NCBI GenBank assembly: GCA_902521485.1
Contig: CABYRQ010000008.1
Location: 1-50,425, forward strand
Direction: 5' to 3'
Source of the DNA: an uncultured Alphaproteobacteria bacterium
GTDB lineage: Bacteria; Pseudomonadota; Alphaproteobacteria; HIMB59
DNA: 50,425 nt
In this document: one piece after another, positions 1-7,828 of the stretch
How the letters are laid out: every line of letters starts with the position of its first letter
Position numbering within the stretch: the stretch's first letter is position 1
The notes under the pieces: generated by a model
Database searches by the model: none
Seen by the model: only the letters and a program-made list of their open reading frames with translations
Told to the model about the DNA's origin: nothing
Position numbers and translations under genes: made by a program

Positions 1-259
1 TATAGGCACTTCTCCCTCGACAAAATATCAAATTTTTGGTTATGATAAGTATGCCTATGGAATTCAATTTCATTTAGAAATTCGAAAAACTACTGTTGAT
101 GATTGGGCTCAAGTTCCTGAATATAAAAATGCACTCGAAAAATCTCTTGGAGCAGATGCCTTACCTCAAATGAAAGAAATGGTAGCTAAAGAAATTGATA
201 CTATGGTGATGCAGTGCAACCAAATGTATAAAAATTTCGTTAAAATAACTAATAATTAG
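1..259 (+). CDS. class I glutamine amidotransferase, C-terminal part
   Basis: This is the last 85 codons of a gene that begins outside the window; the reading frame starts at base 2. The visible part holds the motif YGIQFHLE at residues 19-26 of the fragment, which in class I glutamine amidotransferases carries the His and Glu of the Cys-His-Glu triad that releases ammonia from glutamine. The rest is a charged helical tail with several Met residues, typical of stand-alone GATase1 proteins related to GMP synthase amidotransferase domains. The nucleophile Cys lies upstream and is not seen. The acceptor substrate cannot be told from this end. A 21-base gap separates it from the next gene on the same strand. 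Confidence 0.75.
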   Translation, partial: IGTSPSTKYQIFGYDKYAYGIQFHLEIRKTTVDDWAQVPEYKNALEKSLGADALPQMKEMVAKEIDTMVMQCNQMYKNFVKITNN

Positions 260-280
260 TTTTTTATTAACTTAATTTAG

Positions 281-1318
281 ATGCACAGAAGAGATTTCAT
301 AAAAAAGGTTATTCTTTTTTCATTATCCTTTGTAATTCTAAAGACGAAAATTATGGCAAACTCACTCTTTAAACCTTTCAATCTAGTAGATGGGGTCTTT
401 GTCAATAACTACGTTTCACATAAAAGTAGTTTCAAAGATTTTTGGAAATGGAGGAGGGAATCAAGTAAGCCCAAACCTATTACGTTTCCTATTATTGAAA
501 ATGACTCTAAATATTTAAAATCTAATAAATCTGAAAAAACAATTACTTGGATTGGTCATTCAACTTTTTTACTACAGATTGATGGTATCAATATATTAAC
601 TGACCCCCATTTCACTAAAAGAGCTTCTCCTCTAAGTTTCATGGGACCTTCAAGAACAACACCACCTGGATTAAAAATAGATGAATTGCCTTTTATTGAC
701 TTTGTTTTAATTTCTCATAACCACTATGACCATCTAGACTCAAAGACCATCCAGCTTTTATTAAAAAAACAAAATGTAAATCAACCTACATTTTTTGTAC
801 CACTAAAATTAAGAAATATTTTATCAAAATTAGGTGCAAGAAATATTTTGGAGCATGAGTGGTGGCAAATGACTCAGTTCAAAAATTTAGAAATTCATTC
901 TGTCCCAGTACAACATTGGAGTAAGAGAACATTTAACGATACAAATAAAACACTTTGGTGTGGTTGGGTTGTTAAATCAGATAATTTTAAGTATTTTTTT
1001 GTAGGCGATACCGGATATTCAAAAGATTTTAAGGATATTCAAAAAAAATTTGGATCGTTTGACTTATCAACGATACCAATAGGAGCATATGCTCCGAGGT
1101 GGTTCATGAAAGACTCACATTGTAATGTTGAAGAGGCAATTCAAATTCATAAAGATGTTAAATCTAAAAAATCTATAGCGATGCATTGGGGAACATTTCA
1201 ATTAACAGATGAACCGATGGATGAACCTATAAAATTACTCCAAGAACAAACAAAGCAGTTAAAGATAAGCAAAGATGAGTTTTCTTATATGACTCACGGA
1301 CAAACAAGAAAAATTTAG
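281..1318 (+). CDS. metallo-beta-lactamase fold hydrolase, NAPE-PLD/UlaG-like
   Basis: A 345-residue metal-dependent hydrolase. The zinc-binding signature HNHYDH is at residues 146-151 (H146, H148, D150, H151), an IGHST strand precedes it near 91-95, GDTGYS at 242-247 supplies the bridging Asp, and MHWGTF at 301-306 supplies a late His. This motif order and the long N-terminal extension match the NAPE-PLD-like branch, whose characterised members cleave phospholipid-type phosphodiesters; the substrate here is unknown. The N-terminus has RRDFIKK followed by a hydrophobic stretch, which looks like a twin-arginine export signal or membrane anchor. Its stop codon overlaps the end of a small convergent gene by four bases. 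I kept the first ATG because the RRDF motif follows it directly. Confidence 0.8.
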   Translation: MHRRDFIKKVILFSLSFVILKTKIMANSLFKPFNLVDGVFVNNYVSHKSSFKDFWKWRRESSKPKPITFPIIENDSKYLKSNKSEKTITWIGHSTFLLQIDGINILTDPHFTKRASPLSFMGPSRTTPPGLKIDELPFIDFVLISHNHYDHLDSKTIQLLLKKQNVNQPTFFVPLKLRNILSKLGARNILEHEWWQMTQFKNLEIHSVPVQHWSKRTFNDTNKTLWCGWVVKSDNFKYFFVGDTGYSKDFKDIQKKFGSFDLSTIPIGAYAPRWFMKDSHCNVEEAIQIHKDVKSKKSIAMHWGTFQLTDEPMDEPIKLLQEQTKQLKISKDEFSYMTHGQTRKI

Positions 1319-1491
1319 GTAAAATAATTATATGCCTGATATGACAGAGTAATTACAATTACTATTAATGCCCAAATACTTAAATTACTCAAAAACTGTT
1401 TAAAGGAAGAGTTTGTATCCAAAAAATGAGGCCCTACTAAAATCAGTAGACATACAAAATAAATAATAGGCATTATGATTTCTGCTGACAT
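1315..1491 (-). CDS. small membrane protein (58 aa) coupled to the ion channel gene
   Basis: A short open frame on the minus strand, MSAEIIMPIIYFVCLLILVG at the start, with a first hydrophobic segment at about residues 6-20 and a second at about 38-50 (IWALIVIVITLSY). It begins two bases after the TAA of the voltage-gated channel gene upstream, which suggests translational coupling, and its stop overlaps the convergent hydrolase by four bases. No clear Shine-Dalgarno is seen. The pattern of the second segment resembles the N-terminal membrane anchor of some alphaproteobacterial proteins, but I do not recognise a family. Its role may be linked to the channel; this is only an inference from position. 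Confidence 0.5.
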   Translation of the reverse strand: MSAEIIMPIIYFVCLLILVGPHFLDTNSSFKQFLSNLSIWALIVIVITLSYQAYNYFT

Positions 1492-1493
1492 TA

Positions 1494-2297
1494 TTAATCT
1501 TTTTTTAGTTTATCTAAACTAATCTCCTCAGAAAATTGTTCATTTAACTTTTCAGCATTATTTCTGGTTTTTATCAAATCAACTTTTTTTTCGTTCTGAT
1601 TTACAACTACATCAACCAGAATTGCTATCAGAAGATTTAACATTGTAATGGCACAGACAATTATAAAACTAAAAAAATAAATCCATGCCCACCAATAAAT
1701 ATCTTGAAGTGGCAACATTACCTGCTCCCAAGATGATAATGTTAAAACTTGAAATAAAGTGATCATTGAAATGCCCACATCAGACCATCTCTCGGGTATG
1801 CTGTTTGAAAAAACTATTGCTCCAATAGTTGCATAAATATAGAGAATTATGAAAAGCAACAAACTTACATAAAACACTCTTTTTAAAGATCCAATCAAAG
1901 ACTCAATAATTAATTTTAATTCAGGAATAATAGATATAACTCTCAAAACTCTAAACACTCTTAATAATCTCAAAAGAAGAAAACTGGAGTTGTTGGGAAT
2001 TGGTATTAACGAGACAAAAACAATGAATGTGTCAAAAATATTCCAACCATTTTTAAAAAAATTTGATTTTCTAGGCTCGCCTATAAAACGGATTGAGATT
2101 TCTATTACAAAAAAAATAGTTATTAAATAATCAAGGTATTTAATAAACTCTCTTGAGAACTCTCCTAAATTGTAAGTATTTAAACCGATAGTAAATGCAT
2201 TAAATATGATGATAAACAAAACTGAGTATTGAAATAACTTGCTTTCTCTGATTTTAAAAAAGGTCTGTTTCATATTTTTAAAGAATTTATTATCCAA
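1494..2297 (-). CDS. voltage-gated cation channel, bacterial Nav-like
   Basis: A 267-residue six-helix channel subunit of the Ion_trans family, expected to form tetramers in the inner membrane. S1-S3 lie in about residues 25-105. S4 is clear at 110-119, with Arg at 110, 113, 116 and 119 spaced every third residue. A linker and S5 (about 141-163) lead to the pore loop at 180-200, and S6 follows (about 204-230, ending NLLIAILVDV). A charged C-terminal tail may form the usual coiled-coil bundle. The pore loop FQVLT-LSSWEQ matches bacterial sodium channels (canonical TLESW) except that the selectivity Glu is Ser (S188) and a Glu follows the Trp (E191). It may couple to pH, motility or osmotic responses; the ion is uncertain. 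A 58-residue membrane protein is encoded directly downstream. Confidence 0.87.
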   Translation of the reverse strand: MDNKFFKNMKQTFFKIRESKLFQYSVLFIIIFNAFTIGLNTYNLGEFSREFIKYLDYLITIFFVIEISIRFIGEPRKSNFFKNGWNIFDTFIVFVSLIPIPNNSSFLLLRLLRVFRVLRVISIIPELKLIIESLIGSLKRVFYVSLLLFIILYIYATIGAIVFSNSIPERWSDVGISMITLFQVLTLSSWEQVMLPLQDIYWWAWIYFFSFIIVCAITMLNLLIAILVDVVVNQNEKKVDLIKTRNNAEKLNEQFSEEISLDKLKKD

Positions 2298-2322
2298 AAA
2301 AAGAGTATATAAATCAACTAAT

Positions 2323-2397
2323 GGTTCTGTGGTGAAACGGATATCACACTTGACTACGGATCAAGAATTCAGGGTTCGAATCCTTGCAGAACCGCCA
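2323..2397 (+). tRNA. tRNA-Arg (anticodon ACG)
   Basis: A complete cloverleaf. The acceptor stem GGTTCTG (2323-2329) pairs with CAGAACC (2387-2393), followed by a G discriminator and an encoded CCA (2395-2397). The D arm has GTG/CAC, the anticodon stem is CTTGA/TCAAG with loop CTACGGA, so the anticodon is ACG (2356-2358), read after deamination as inosine for CGN arginine codons. The T arm contains TTCGAAT. It lies between the channel gene and the 3' end of panC, both on the other strand. A close paralogue with anticodon TCG is at 48005-48079. Confidence 0.96.
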
Positions 2398-2399
2398 TT

Positions 2400-3230
2400 T
2401 TAAATTTTTAAATTATCAATAAGTCTAATTTTGCCTTTATAGATTGCATAAAAAAGTCTCGACTCAGAAACTTTACCATTGAAACTTAGGTCATCATTAT
2501 TTCTAAATTCGAAGTAATCTAATTCTTCAATATCTTGTTCAACAATGAAATCTTTAGCTTTTTGGTTTGCAATTTCAATATCAAATGAATTTTCTAATGA
2601 TTTTAAAAAATTTTCTACTTTTTGATGAAAACTAACAAAATCTTGTAGTTGTTTTTTATTTAATTTTTCGTTTCTTGACGAATAGGCAATACCTTCTTCA
2701 TTTCTTTTTGTTGGTACAGATACTATTTTTAAAAATTTATATTTTTCTTGAATAAATTTTTCAATTATCTTGAGTTGCTGGAAATCTTTTTCACCAAAAT
2801 AAACCTTGTTACTTTTTACAATTGAAAAAAATTTATTTAGTACAGTGATTACACCATCAAAGTGTCCTTTTCTAAATTTATCACAGAGGATATTATTAAA
2901 GTAAGTATTTTTTAAAATAGTTTCATCTTTGTTGTAAATTTCTTCTGCTGATGGTTCAAATAAAAGATCTACGTCGTTTTCAGAACAAAAATCGTAGTCA
3001 AGGCCTTTATTTCTGGGATAAGAGTTAAAATCTTCTTTACTGTTAAATTGTTTTTCATTTACAAAAATACTTACAATAGTTTTGTGATTATCATTTTTTG
3101 ATTTTTTTATCAATTCTCCATGTCCTCTATGAAGAGCGCCCATAGTGGGAACAAAACCAATTGAGTATTTTCGATTTTGATAAGCTGTCAAATATGACTG
3201 TAAATTAGAAATGTCTTTAATTATCAACAT
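2400..3230 (-). CDS. panC: pantothenate synthetase
   Basis: A 276-residue enzyme that joins D-pantoate and beta-alanine with ATP to give pantothenate, the precursor of coenzyme A. The N-terminal Rossmann part has GFVPTMGALHRGH at 25-37, the HIGH-type nucleotide-binding motif (H34, H37). SIFVNEKQF near 54-62 is the pantoate-binding strand (usual form SIFVNPLQF), followed by the SYPR loop at 70-73. FGEKDFQQL near 145-153 and SSRN near 184-187 are also family signatures. Length is normal. The start ATG is the first in the frame, and the gene is divergent from rpmH, with 73 bases between. panB is not adjacent here. The stop lies two bases from the tRNA-Arg 3' end. Confidence 0.96.
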   Translation of the reverse strand: MLIIKDISNLQSYLTAYQNRKYSIGFVPTMGALHRGHGELIKKSKNDNHKTIVSIFVNEKQFNSKEDFNSYPRNKGLDYDFCSENDVDLLFEPSAEEIYNKDETILKNTYFNNILCDKFRKGHFDGVITVLNKFFSIVKSNKVYFGEKDFQQLKIIEKFIQEKYKFLKIVSVPTKRNEEGIAYSSRNEKLNKKQLQDFVSFHQKVENFLKSLENSFDIEIANQKAKDFIVEQDIEELDYFEFRNNDDLSFNGKVSESRLFYAIYKGKIRLIDNLKI

Positions 3231-3246
3231 AATTTGTTTTTATTTA

Positions 3247-3273
3247 TTGACTTCATATCAATAATTGTTAAAT
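3247..3273 (+). promoter_or_regulatory. putative promoter of the rpmH operon
   Basis: TTGACT at 3247-3252 matches the sigma-70 -35 box in five of six positions. TTAAAT at 3268-3273, 15 bases on, is a partial -10 match (four of six). The spacing is a little short. It sits about 30 bases before the rpmH start in the only gap between panC and rpmH, where a promoter for the ribosomal protein L34 operon is expected. An AGGTG ribosome site lies 8 bases before the rpmH ATG. Confidence 0.4.
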
Positions 3274-3303
3274 GTAGGAACCAATTTTTTAGGTGTATTA
3301 GCA

Positions 3304-3438
3304 ATGAAAAGAACATATCAACCAAGTCAATTAGTTAGAAAAAGAAGGCATGGATTTCGTTCTAGAATGTCAACTGTTGGTGGTCGTAAAGTCATTAATG
3401 CAAGAAGAGCTAAAGGTCGATCTAGACTATCCGCTTAA
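3304..3438 (+). CDS. rpmH: 50S ribosomal protein L34
   Basis: A 44-residue basic protein beginning [18 protein letters not shown] and ending GRSRLSA, the full-length L34 family signature with no change in the core. It is a structural protein of the large ribosomal subunit. A ribosome site AGGTG is eight bases upstream of the ATG. It is the first gene of the conserved bacterial cluster rpmH-rnpA-yidD-yidC, and rnpA starts three bases after its stop. Confidence 0.98.
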   Translation: MKRTYQPSQLVRKRRHGFRSRMSTVGGRKVINARRAKGRSRLSA

Positions 3439-3441
3439 TTA

Positions 3442-3771
3442 TTGAGACTTCCTACACTAAAAAAATCCTCCCAGTTTTCACAAGTCAGAAACAAAGGGAA
3501 CTACTTCAAAAGTTTAAGTTTTAACGGCTATATTCTTCATGATGCAGATTTAGAAACTTTTCTAGTTGGTATTATAGCTAGTAAAAAGCTTGGTAATGCT
3601 GTGGAAAGAAATAGGGCTAAAAGAAGAGCTAGAGAGGCAATACGCACATGCAGTCTTATTAGTACATTAAATCATGTCAAATTTGTAATAATACTCAAAA
3701 AAACAGTTTTGAAAGTACCTTTTATTGATTTAAAACAAGATATTGAAAAATTCTTATCTCATGAAAAATAA
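3442..3771 (+). CDS. rnpA: ribonuclease P protein component
   Basis: A 109-residue basic protein that binds the RNase P RNA and helps it cut 5' leaders from precursor tRNAs. The family RNR motif is clear: SKKLGNAVERNRAKRRAREA at about residues 47-66. The start is TTG at 3442, three bases after the rpmH stop. I accept it because MRLPTLKKSSQFSQVR is the expected N-terminus of the family (LKK..dF..v...G) and no ATG lies in this part of the frame. The end overlaps yidD by 11 bases. The RNA subunit gene (rnpB) is not in the window. Confidence 0.96.
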   Translation: MRLPTLKKSSQFSQVRNKGNYFKSLSFNGYILHDADLETFLVGIIASKKLGNAVERNRAKRRAREAIRTCSLISTLNHVKFVIILKKTVLKVPFIDLKQDIEKFLSHEK

Positions 3772-3997
3772 TATCAAAAAGTTTTGGAAAATAGCTTTTA
3801 TTGCACCGATTAAATTCTACCAATTGTTTATATCACCTATGTTACCAAAAACTTGTAGACATCTTCCAACATGCTCTGAGTATACAATTGAAGCTATAAA
3901 TGAATTTGGTGTTTTGAAAGGAATTACAATGGGAATGCTTAGAATTCTTAAATGTAATCCTTTAGGTTCATCTGGTTACGACCCAATAAAAAAATAA
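3761..3997 (+). CDS. yidD: membrane protein insertion efficiency factor YidD
   Basis: A 78-residue membrane-associated protein. An N-terminal amphipathic and hydrophobic stretch (FWKIAFIAPIKFYQLFISPM) leads to the invariant Cys-containing part CRHLPTCSEYTIEAI and ends in the GYDP motif. YidD helps YidC place membrane proteins. I chose the ATG at 3761 rather than the TTG at 3743: it gives the family's usual N-terminus and length, and it overlaps the rnpA end by 11 bases as is common for this pair. yidC follows after one base. Confidence 0.95.
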   Translation: MKNNIKKFWKIAFIAPIKFYQLFISPMLPKTCRHLPTCSEYTIEAINEFGVLKGITMGMLRILKCNPLGSSGYDPIKK

Positions 3998-3998
3998 T

Positions 3999-5687
3999 AT
4001 GGAAAATCAAAAAAACTTATTCTTAGCTATAATTATTTCAATGGCAATCATTTTTGGTTTTCAATTACTGGTGCCCCAACCAGAAAGAACACCAGTCACT
4101 GAAGAACAATCAAGTAATGAGAGTCTTGTAGATCTCAGTATTCAAAAATCCTCGTCTACAGTTTTAGCTGATAGAGGGGAAGTAATAAATCAGACAGGTA
4201 GAGTGAACTTTGATAACACTAAAATCAAAGGTTCTATTAATTTAAATGGAGCAGTAATTGATGATCTAATCCTAGAAGAATTCAGGGAAACTTTAGATCC
4301 AACATCTGACTTAATTGAATTTTTGAATCCTTTAGGATCTGATAATGCCTATTATTTAGATACAGGTTGGGTTAGCTCTGATAGCACAATTGAGTTACCT
4401 AATAGTTCTAGTATTTGGATTGCTGATAAAAACACTATTGGTGTTAATGAGCCTGTAAAGCTGACTTGGACTAGTGATCAGAACATCACTTTTGAAAAGA
4501 TCATAACTCTTGATGACAACTATTTATTTAGCGTTGATCAAAGAGTTATAAATAATTCTGGTCTTTCATTTGACCTTTATCCCTATGGTTTATCCAAAAG
4601 ACAAGGAATTCCAGAAATGCAAAATTTCTTCATTCTTCACGAGGGGCCCCTGTCAATAACAGATGGGGTGTTGGAGGAATATGATTATGACGATTTAAAA
4701 GATGATAAAAAAATTAAACATTCTTCTGTTGGAGGGTGGATTGGGATGACAGATAAGTATTGGCAGACTGCTATAATCCCTAACCAAAACGAACCTGTTC
4801 AGCAAACATACAGTTACAGCTTTGTTGATAATATAGATAATTTTCAAACTGATATTGTCGGGGAAAGAATAGCTGTTTCAAATAATGCGAGTATCTCTCA
4901 TAATTTTAAAATTTTTGCAGGGCCAAAAATTGTAAATATTATCGATAAATATATGGAAGAATATGGGTTTGACGGTTTTGATCGTTCAGTGGACTTTGGT
5001 TGGTTTTATTTTTTAACAAAACCTATTTTTAACGTTTTAGAATTTATATACGGGTACGTAGGAAACTTTGGTTGGTCAATAATTTTATTTACAGTTTTAA
5101 TGAGGATTTGTTTTTTCCCGCTTGCTCAACAATCTTTTAAATCGATGGCAAAAATGAAAAAACTTGCTCCTGAGATGCAGAGACTTAAAGAACAATACGG
5201 CGATGATAGAGCTGGAATGCAAAAAGAAATGATGGCTTTATATAAAAGAGAAAAGGCAAATCCTATAGCTGGTTGCTTGCCTATACTCTTACAGATTCCA
5301 GTATTTTTTGCCTTGTACAAAGTTTTATTTGTAACTATTGAGATGAGACATGCTCCTTTTATAGGATGGGTACATGATCTCTCAGCGCCAGATCCCTTAG
5401 GAGCTCTTACTCTTTTTGGTTTTGTGGAATGGAACGTTCCAGGTATTTTGCAAATTCTAAATGTTGGAATTTGGCCAATCTTAATGGGTATTTCGATGTA
5501 TATTCAATTTAAATTGAACCCAGCTCCGGTAGATAAAATGCAAGCCAAAATTTTTGGTTTATTGCCAATAGTATTTACTTTCATTTTAGGTGGCTTCGCA
5601 GCAGGGCTAGTTATTTATTGGACAACTAACAATGTTTTATCAATGGCTCAACAATACATAATACAAAGAAAAATTATGAAGAGTTAA
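3999..5687 (+). CDS. yidC: membrane protein insertase YidC
   Basis: A 562-residue inner-membrane insertase and chaperone that works alone or with SecYEG. One N-terminal membrane helix (about 7-25) is followed by a large periplasmic beta domain (about 50-340), as in Gram-negative YidC, then the conserved core. The core starts near GNFGWSIILFTVLMR (about 353-367), includes the cytoplasmic hairpin QQSFKSMAKMKKLAPEMQ and the segment PIAGCLPILLQIPVFFALYK (about 424-443), with R366 fitting the conserved hydrophilic-groove arginine, and ends with two further membrane helices. Length is normal for Alphaproteobacteria. The stop TAA overlaps the ATG of engB by one base, so translation of the two is probably coupled. 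Confidence 0.97.
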   Translation: MENQKNLFLAIIISMAIIFGFQLLVPQPERTPVTEEQSSNESLVDLSIQKSSSTVLADRGEVINQTGRVNFDNTKIKGSINLNGAVIDDLILEEFRETLDPTSDLIEFLNPLGSDNAYYLDTGWVSSDSTIELPNSSSIWIADKNTIGVNEPVKLTWTSDQNITFEKIITLDDNYLFSVDQRVINNSGLSFDLYPYGLSKRQGIPEMQNFFILHEGPLSITDGVLEEYDYDDLKDDKKIKHSSVGGWIGMTDKYWQTAIIPNQNEPVQQTYSYSFVDNIDNFQTDIVGERIAVSNNASISHNFKIFAGPKIVNIIDKYMEEYGFDGFDRSVDFGWFYFLTKPIFNVLEFIYGYVGNFGWSIILFTVLMRICFFPLAQQSFKSMAKMKKLAPEMQRLKEQYGDDRAGMQKEMMALYKREKANPIAGCLPILLQIPVFFALYKVLFVTIEMRHAPFIGWVHDLSAPDPLGALTLFGFVEWNVPGILQILNVGIWPILMGISMYIQFKLNPAPVDKMQAKIFGLLPIVFTFILGGFAAGLVIYWTTNNVLSMAQQYIIQRKIMKS

Positions 5688-6262
5688 TGAGCCTTGTCTC
5701 AAATTATTTCAAAAAACAAACTAAGTTTTTACTAAGCGCTACACAACCTCGTCAATATCCTAATGTAAGTTTTCCTGAAATAGCTTTCATAGGTAGGTCA
5801 AATGTTGGGAAATCTAGTTTAATCAATGCTGTTTTTATGAAAAAACTGGCACATATTTCAAATACCCCCGGTAAAACAAGACAAATTAATTTTTTTAATC
5901 ACGGTGACTCAATGATGGTTGTTGATCTTCCTGGGTATGGATTTGCAAAAATATCTCAAAAGGAGGCCTTTCAGATATCAGATCTTGTCTCTCAATATTT
6001 AACATCACGTGAAAATTTAAAGAAAATATTTGTATTAATTGATAATTCATTAGGGCCAAAAAAAATAGACATAGAGATGATTGACTCGATGAAACAAATA
6101 AAACAAAAAATTATTATTTGTTATACCAAAAGTGACAAAAAAATAAAAGAAAAGTCGGCTTTTTTAGACAATTTAAATACTGAATTTGAAAACTACATTG
6201 TAAGTTCAAAAACAAACGAAAACATATTTGAAATTCAAAAAAAAATTTTTGAATTTTTATAA
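5687..6262 (+). CDS. engB: ribosome biogenesis GTP-binding protein EngB (YihA/YsxC)
   Basis: A 191-residue TRAFAC-class GTPase needed for assembly of the large ribosomal subunit. G1 is GRSNVGKSS at about residues 32-40, the G2 Thr region is STPGKTRQINFF (about 58-68), G3 is DLPGYGFA (about 82-89) and G4 is TKSD (about 147-150). The G5 region SSKT is near 173-176. The start ATG shares its A with the yidC stop (TAATG). This gene follows yidC in many Alphaproteobacteria. Confidence 0.96.
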   Translation: MSLVSNYFKKQTKFLLSATQPRQYPNVSFPEIAFIGRSNVGKSSLINAVFMKKLAHISNTPGKTRQINFFNHGDSMMVVDLPGYGFAKISQKEAFQISDLVSQYLTSRENLKKIFVLIDNSLGPKKIDIEMIDSMKQIKQKIIICYTKSDKKIKEKSAFLDNLNTEFENYIVSSKTNENIFEIQKKIFEFL

Positions 6263-6305
6263 ATCTTCTTGGCTTTTATATAATAAACATTAGTTTAACA
6301 CGCTT

Positions 6306-6989
6306 ATGAACAATATAACAAATTGGGTTTTTGACTTAGACAATACACTCTATAAAGCGGAGTGTGGTTTGTTTGATAAAGTACACATACTTATGGGCAA
6401 ATTTATTGAGGAAAAGTTAAATTTAAATTCTGGAGATGCACAAGCTCTGAGGTCTAAATATTATCATCAATATGGAACAACGCTCAGGGGTCTTATGATT
6501 GAACATCATGTGGATCCCAATGAATATTTGGACTACGTACATCAAATTAATTATGAAGTAGTTCAACCTAACATATCTCTTGCGGAAATATTAAAAAGCT
6601 TAAATGGAAAAAAATATATTTTTACAAATGCTAATTTTGAACATGTGGAAAAAGTTTTAGAAAAACTTAATATGACTAATATTTTTGATGGATGTTTTGA
6701 CATTTCTGAGAGTGATTACATGCCAAAACCTCACAAAGAAGTTTATGACTCATTTCAAAATAAATTCAATTTAGACAATAGTTCAACAGCTATGTTTGAG
6801 GATCTTCATATTAATTTGAAAGAGCCCCATAAAATGGGGTGGCAGACAGTTTGGGTAACGAATAACCTCGAATACAACCTAAATAAAGATGTCAATCGGC
6901 AAGAAGATATTCAAAAAATTATTGATGAAAAAGGCTACATATCACACGTTACTGATGATTTGGAAAATTTCTTAAAAAACGTGATATAA
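6306..6989 (+). CDS. HAD-family pyrimidine 5'-nucleotidase-like hydrolase
   Basis: A 227-residue haloacid dehalogenase-type phosphatase. Motif I is FDLDNTLY with D10 and D12, motif II is FTNAN near 102-106, the motif III Lys is in PKPHKEVYD, and motif IV is FEDLHIN near 160-166. This set fits the SDT1/YjjG-like pyrimidine 5'-nucleotidase branch, which removes phosphate from nucleoside monophosphates. In many Alphaproteobacteria the gene lies between engB or argB and dapD, as it does here, with argB missing from the interval. The dapD start is seven bases downstream, so co-transcription is likely. The natural substrate is not established. Confidence 0.8.
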   Translation: MNNITNWVFDLDNTLYKAECGLFDKVHILMGKFIEEKLNLNSGDAQALRSKYYHQYGTTLRGLMIEHHVDPNEYLDYVHQINYEVVQPNISLAEILKSLNGKKYIFTNANFEHVEKVLEKLNMTNIFDGCFDISESDYMPKPHKEVYDSFQNKFNLDNSSTAMFEDLHINLKEPHKMGWQTVWVTNNLEYNLNKDVNRQEDIQKIIDEKGYISHVTDDLENFLKNVI

Positions 6990-6996
6990 AGGTATT

Positions 6997-7827
6997 ATGA
7001 GCCATCAAGATATAATTGAAAAATTATGGGATCAAAGAGATCAGATAAATTTTATTGAGGATAATGAAGCCAAAAAAAATGTAGAGAGTGTTCTTAACTT
7101 ATTGGATGATGGAAAGCTTCGAGTATGCGAAAAAAAAGAGAATGATTGGCATGTGAATCAATGGCTTAAAAAAGCAATTCTTTTAAGTTTTAGAATTCAA
7201 GATATGGAAATAATAACTGGCGGTCCGAGTGTAAAAGACGGGTCTACTTCATGGTGGGATAAAGTTCCCTCAAAATTCCAAGATTGGAAATCAGAAAATT
7301 TTCAATCAGCTGGTTTTAGAGCTGTTCCTAACTGTGTTGTAAGGAGATCAGCATTTATTGCAAAAAGTGCAGTGCTTATGCCTTGCTTTATTAACTTGGG
7401 TGCATATGTAGATGAGGGAACAATGGTAGATACTTGGGCTACTGTTGGGTCTTGTGCTCAAGTAGGAAAAAACTGTCATATCTCAGGAGGTGCGGGTATA
7501 GGAGGAGTCTTAGAACCTTTGCAGGCAAATCCAGTTATAATAGAGGATAATTGTTTTATTGGTGCGAGGTCAGAAGTCGCCGAAGGTGTAATTGTTGGAG
7601 AGGGATCGGTATTGTCAATGGGAGTATTTATTGGTGCATCAACAAAAATTTATAATCGTGAAACTAAAGAAATTTATATGGGGAAAGTTCCTCCATATTC
7701 TGTAGTCGTTCCGGGTAGTCTTCCAAGTTCTAAAGGAGATGCATCATTGTACTGTGTTGTGATTGTAAAAACGGTTGATGAAAAAACTCGTTCAAAAACC
7801 TCCGTTAATGAATTATTAAGAGATTAA
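6997..7827 (+). CDS. dapD: 2,3,4,5-tetrahydropyridine-2,6-dicarboxylate N-succinyltransferase
   Basis: A 276-residue enzyme of the succinylase branch of lysine and diaminopimelate synthesis: it transfers succinyl from succinyl-CoA to tetrahydrodipicolinate. An alpha-helical N-terminal domain (1-100) leads to a left-handed beta helix built of hexapeptide repeats (about 105-235), with signatures such as [19 protein letters not shown] and [14 protein letters not shown], then [19 protein letters not shown], which is very well conserved. Length is normal. It precedes dapE with a one-base gap, so the two consecutive succinylase enzymes are co-transcribed. Confidence 0.97.
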   Translation: MSHQDIIEKLWDQRDQINFIEDNEAKKNVESVLNLLDDGKLRVCEKKENDWHVNQWLKKAILLSFRIQDMEIITGGPSVKDGSTSWWDKVPSKFQDWKSENFQSAGFRAVPNCVVRRSAFIAKSAVLMPCFINLGAYVDEGTMVDTWATVGSCAQVGKNCHISGGAGIGGVLEPLQANPVIIEDNCFIGARSEVAEGVIVGEGSVLSMGVFIGASTKIYNRETKEIYMGKVPPYSVVVPGSLPSSKGDASLYCVVIVKTVDEKTRSKTSVNELLRD

Positions 7828-7828
7828 A

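Noticed and set aside
3743-3760. Longer YidD start at TTG 3743
   Set aside because: It would lie deeper inside rnpA and adds residues not typical of YidD; the ATG at 3761 gives the family N-terminus.
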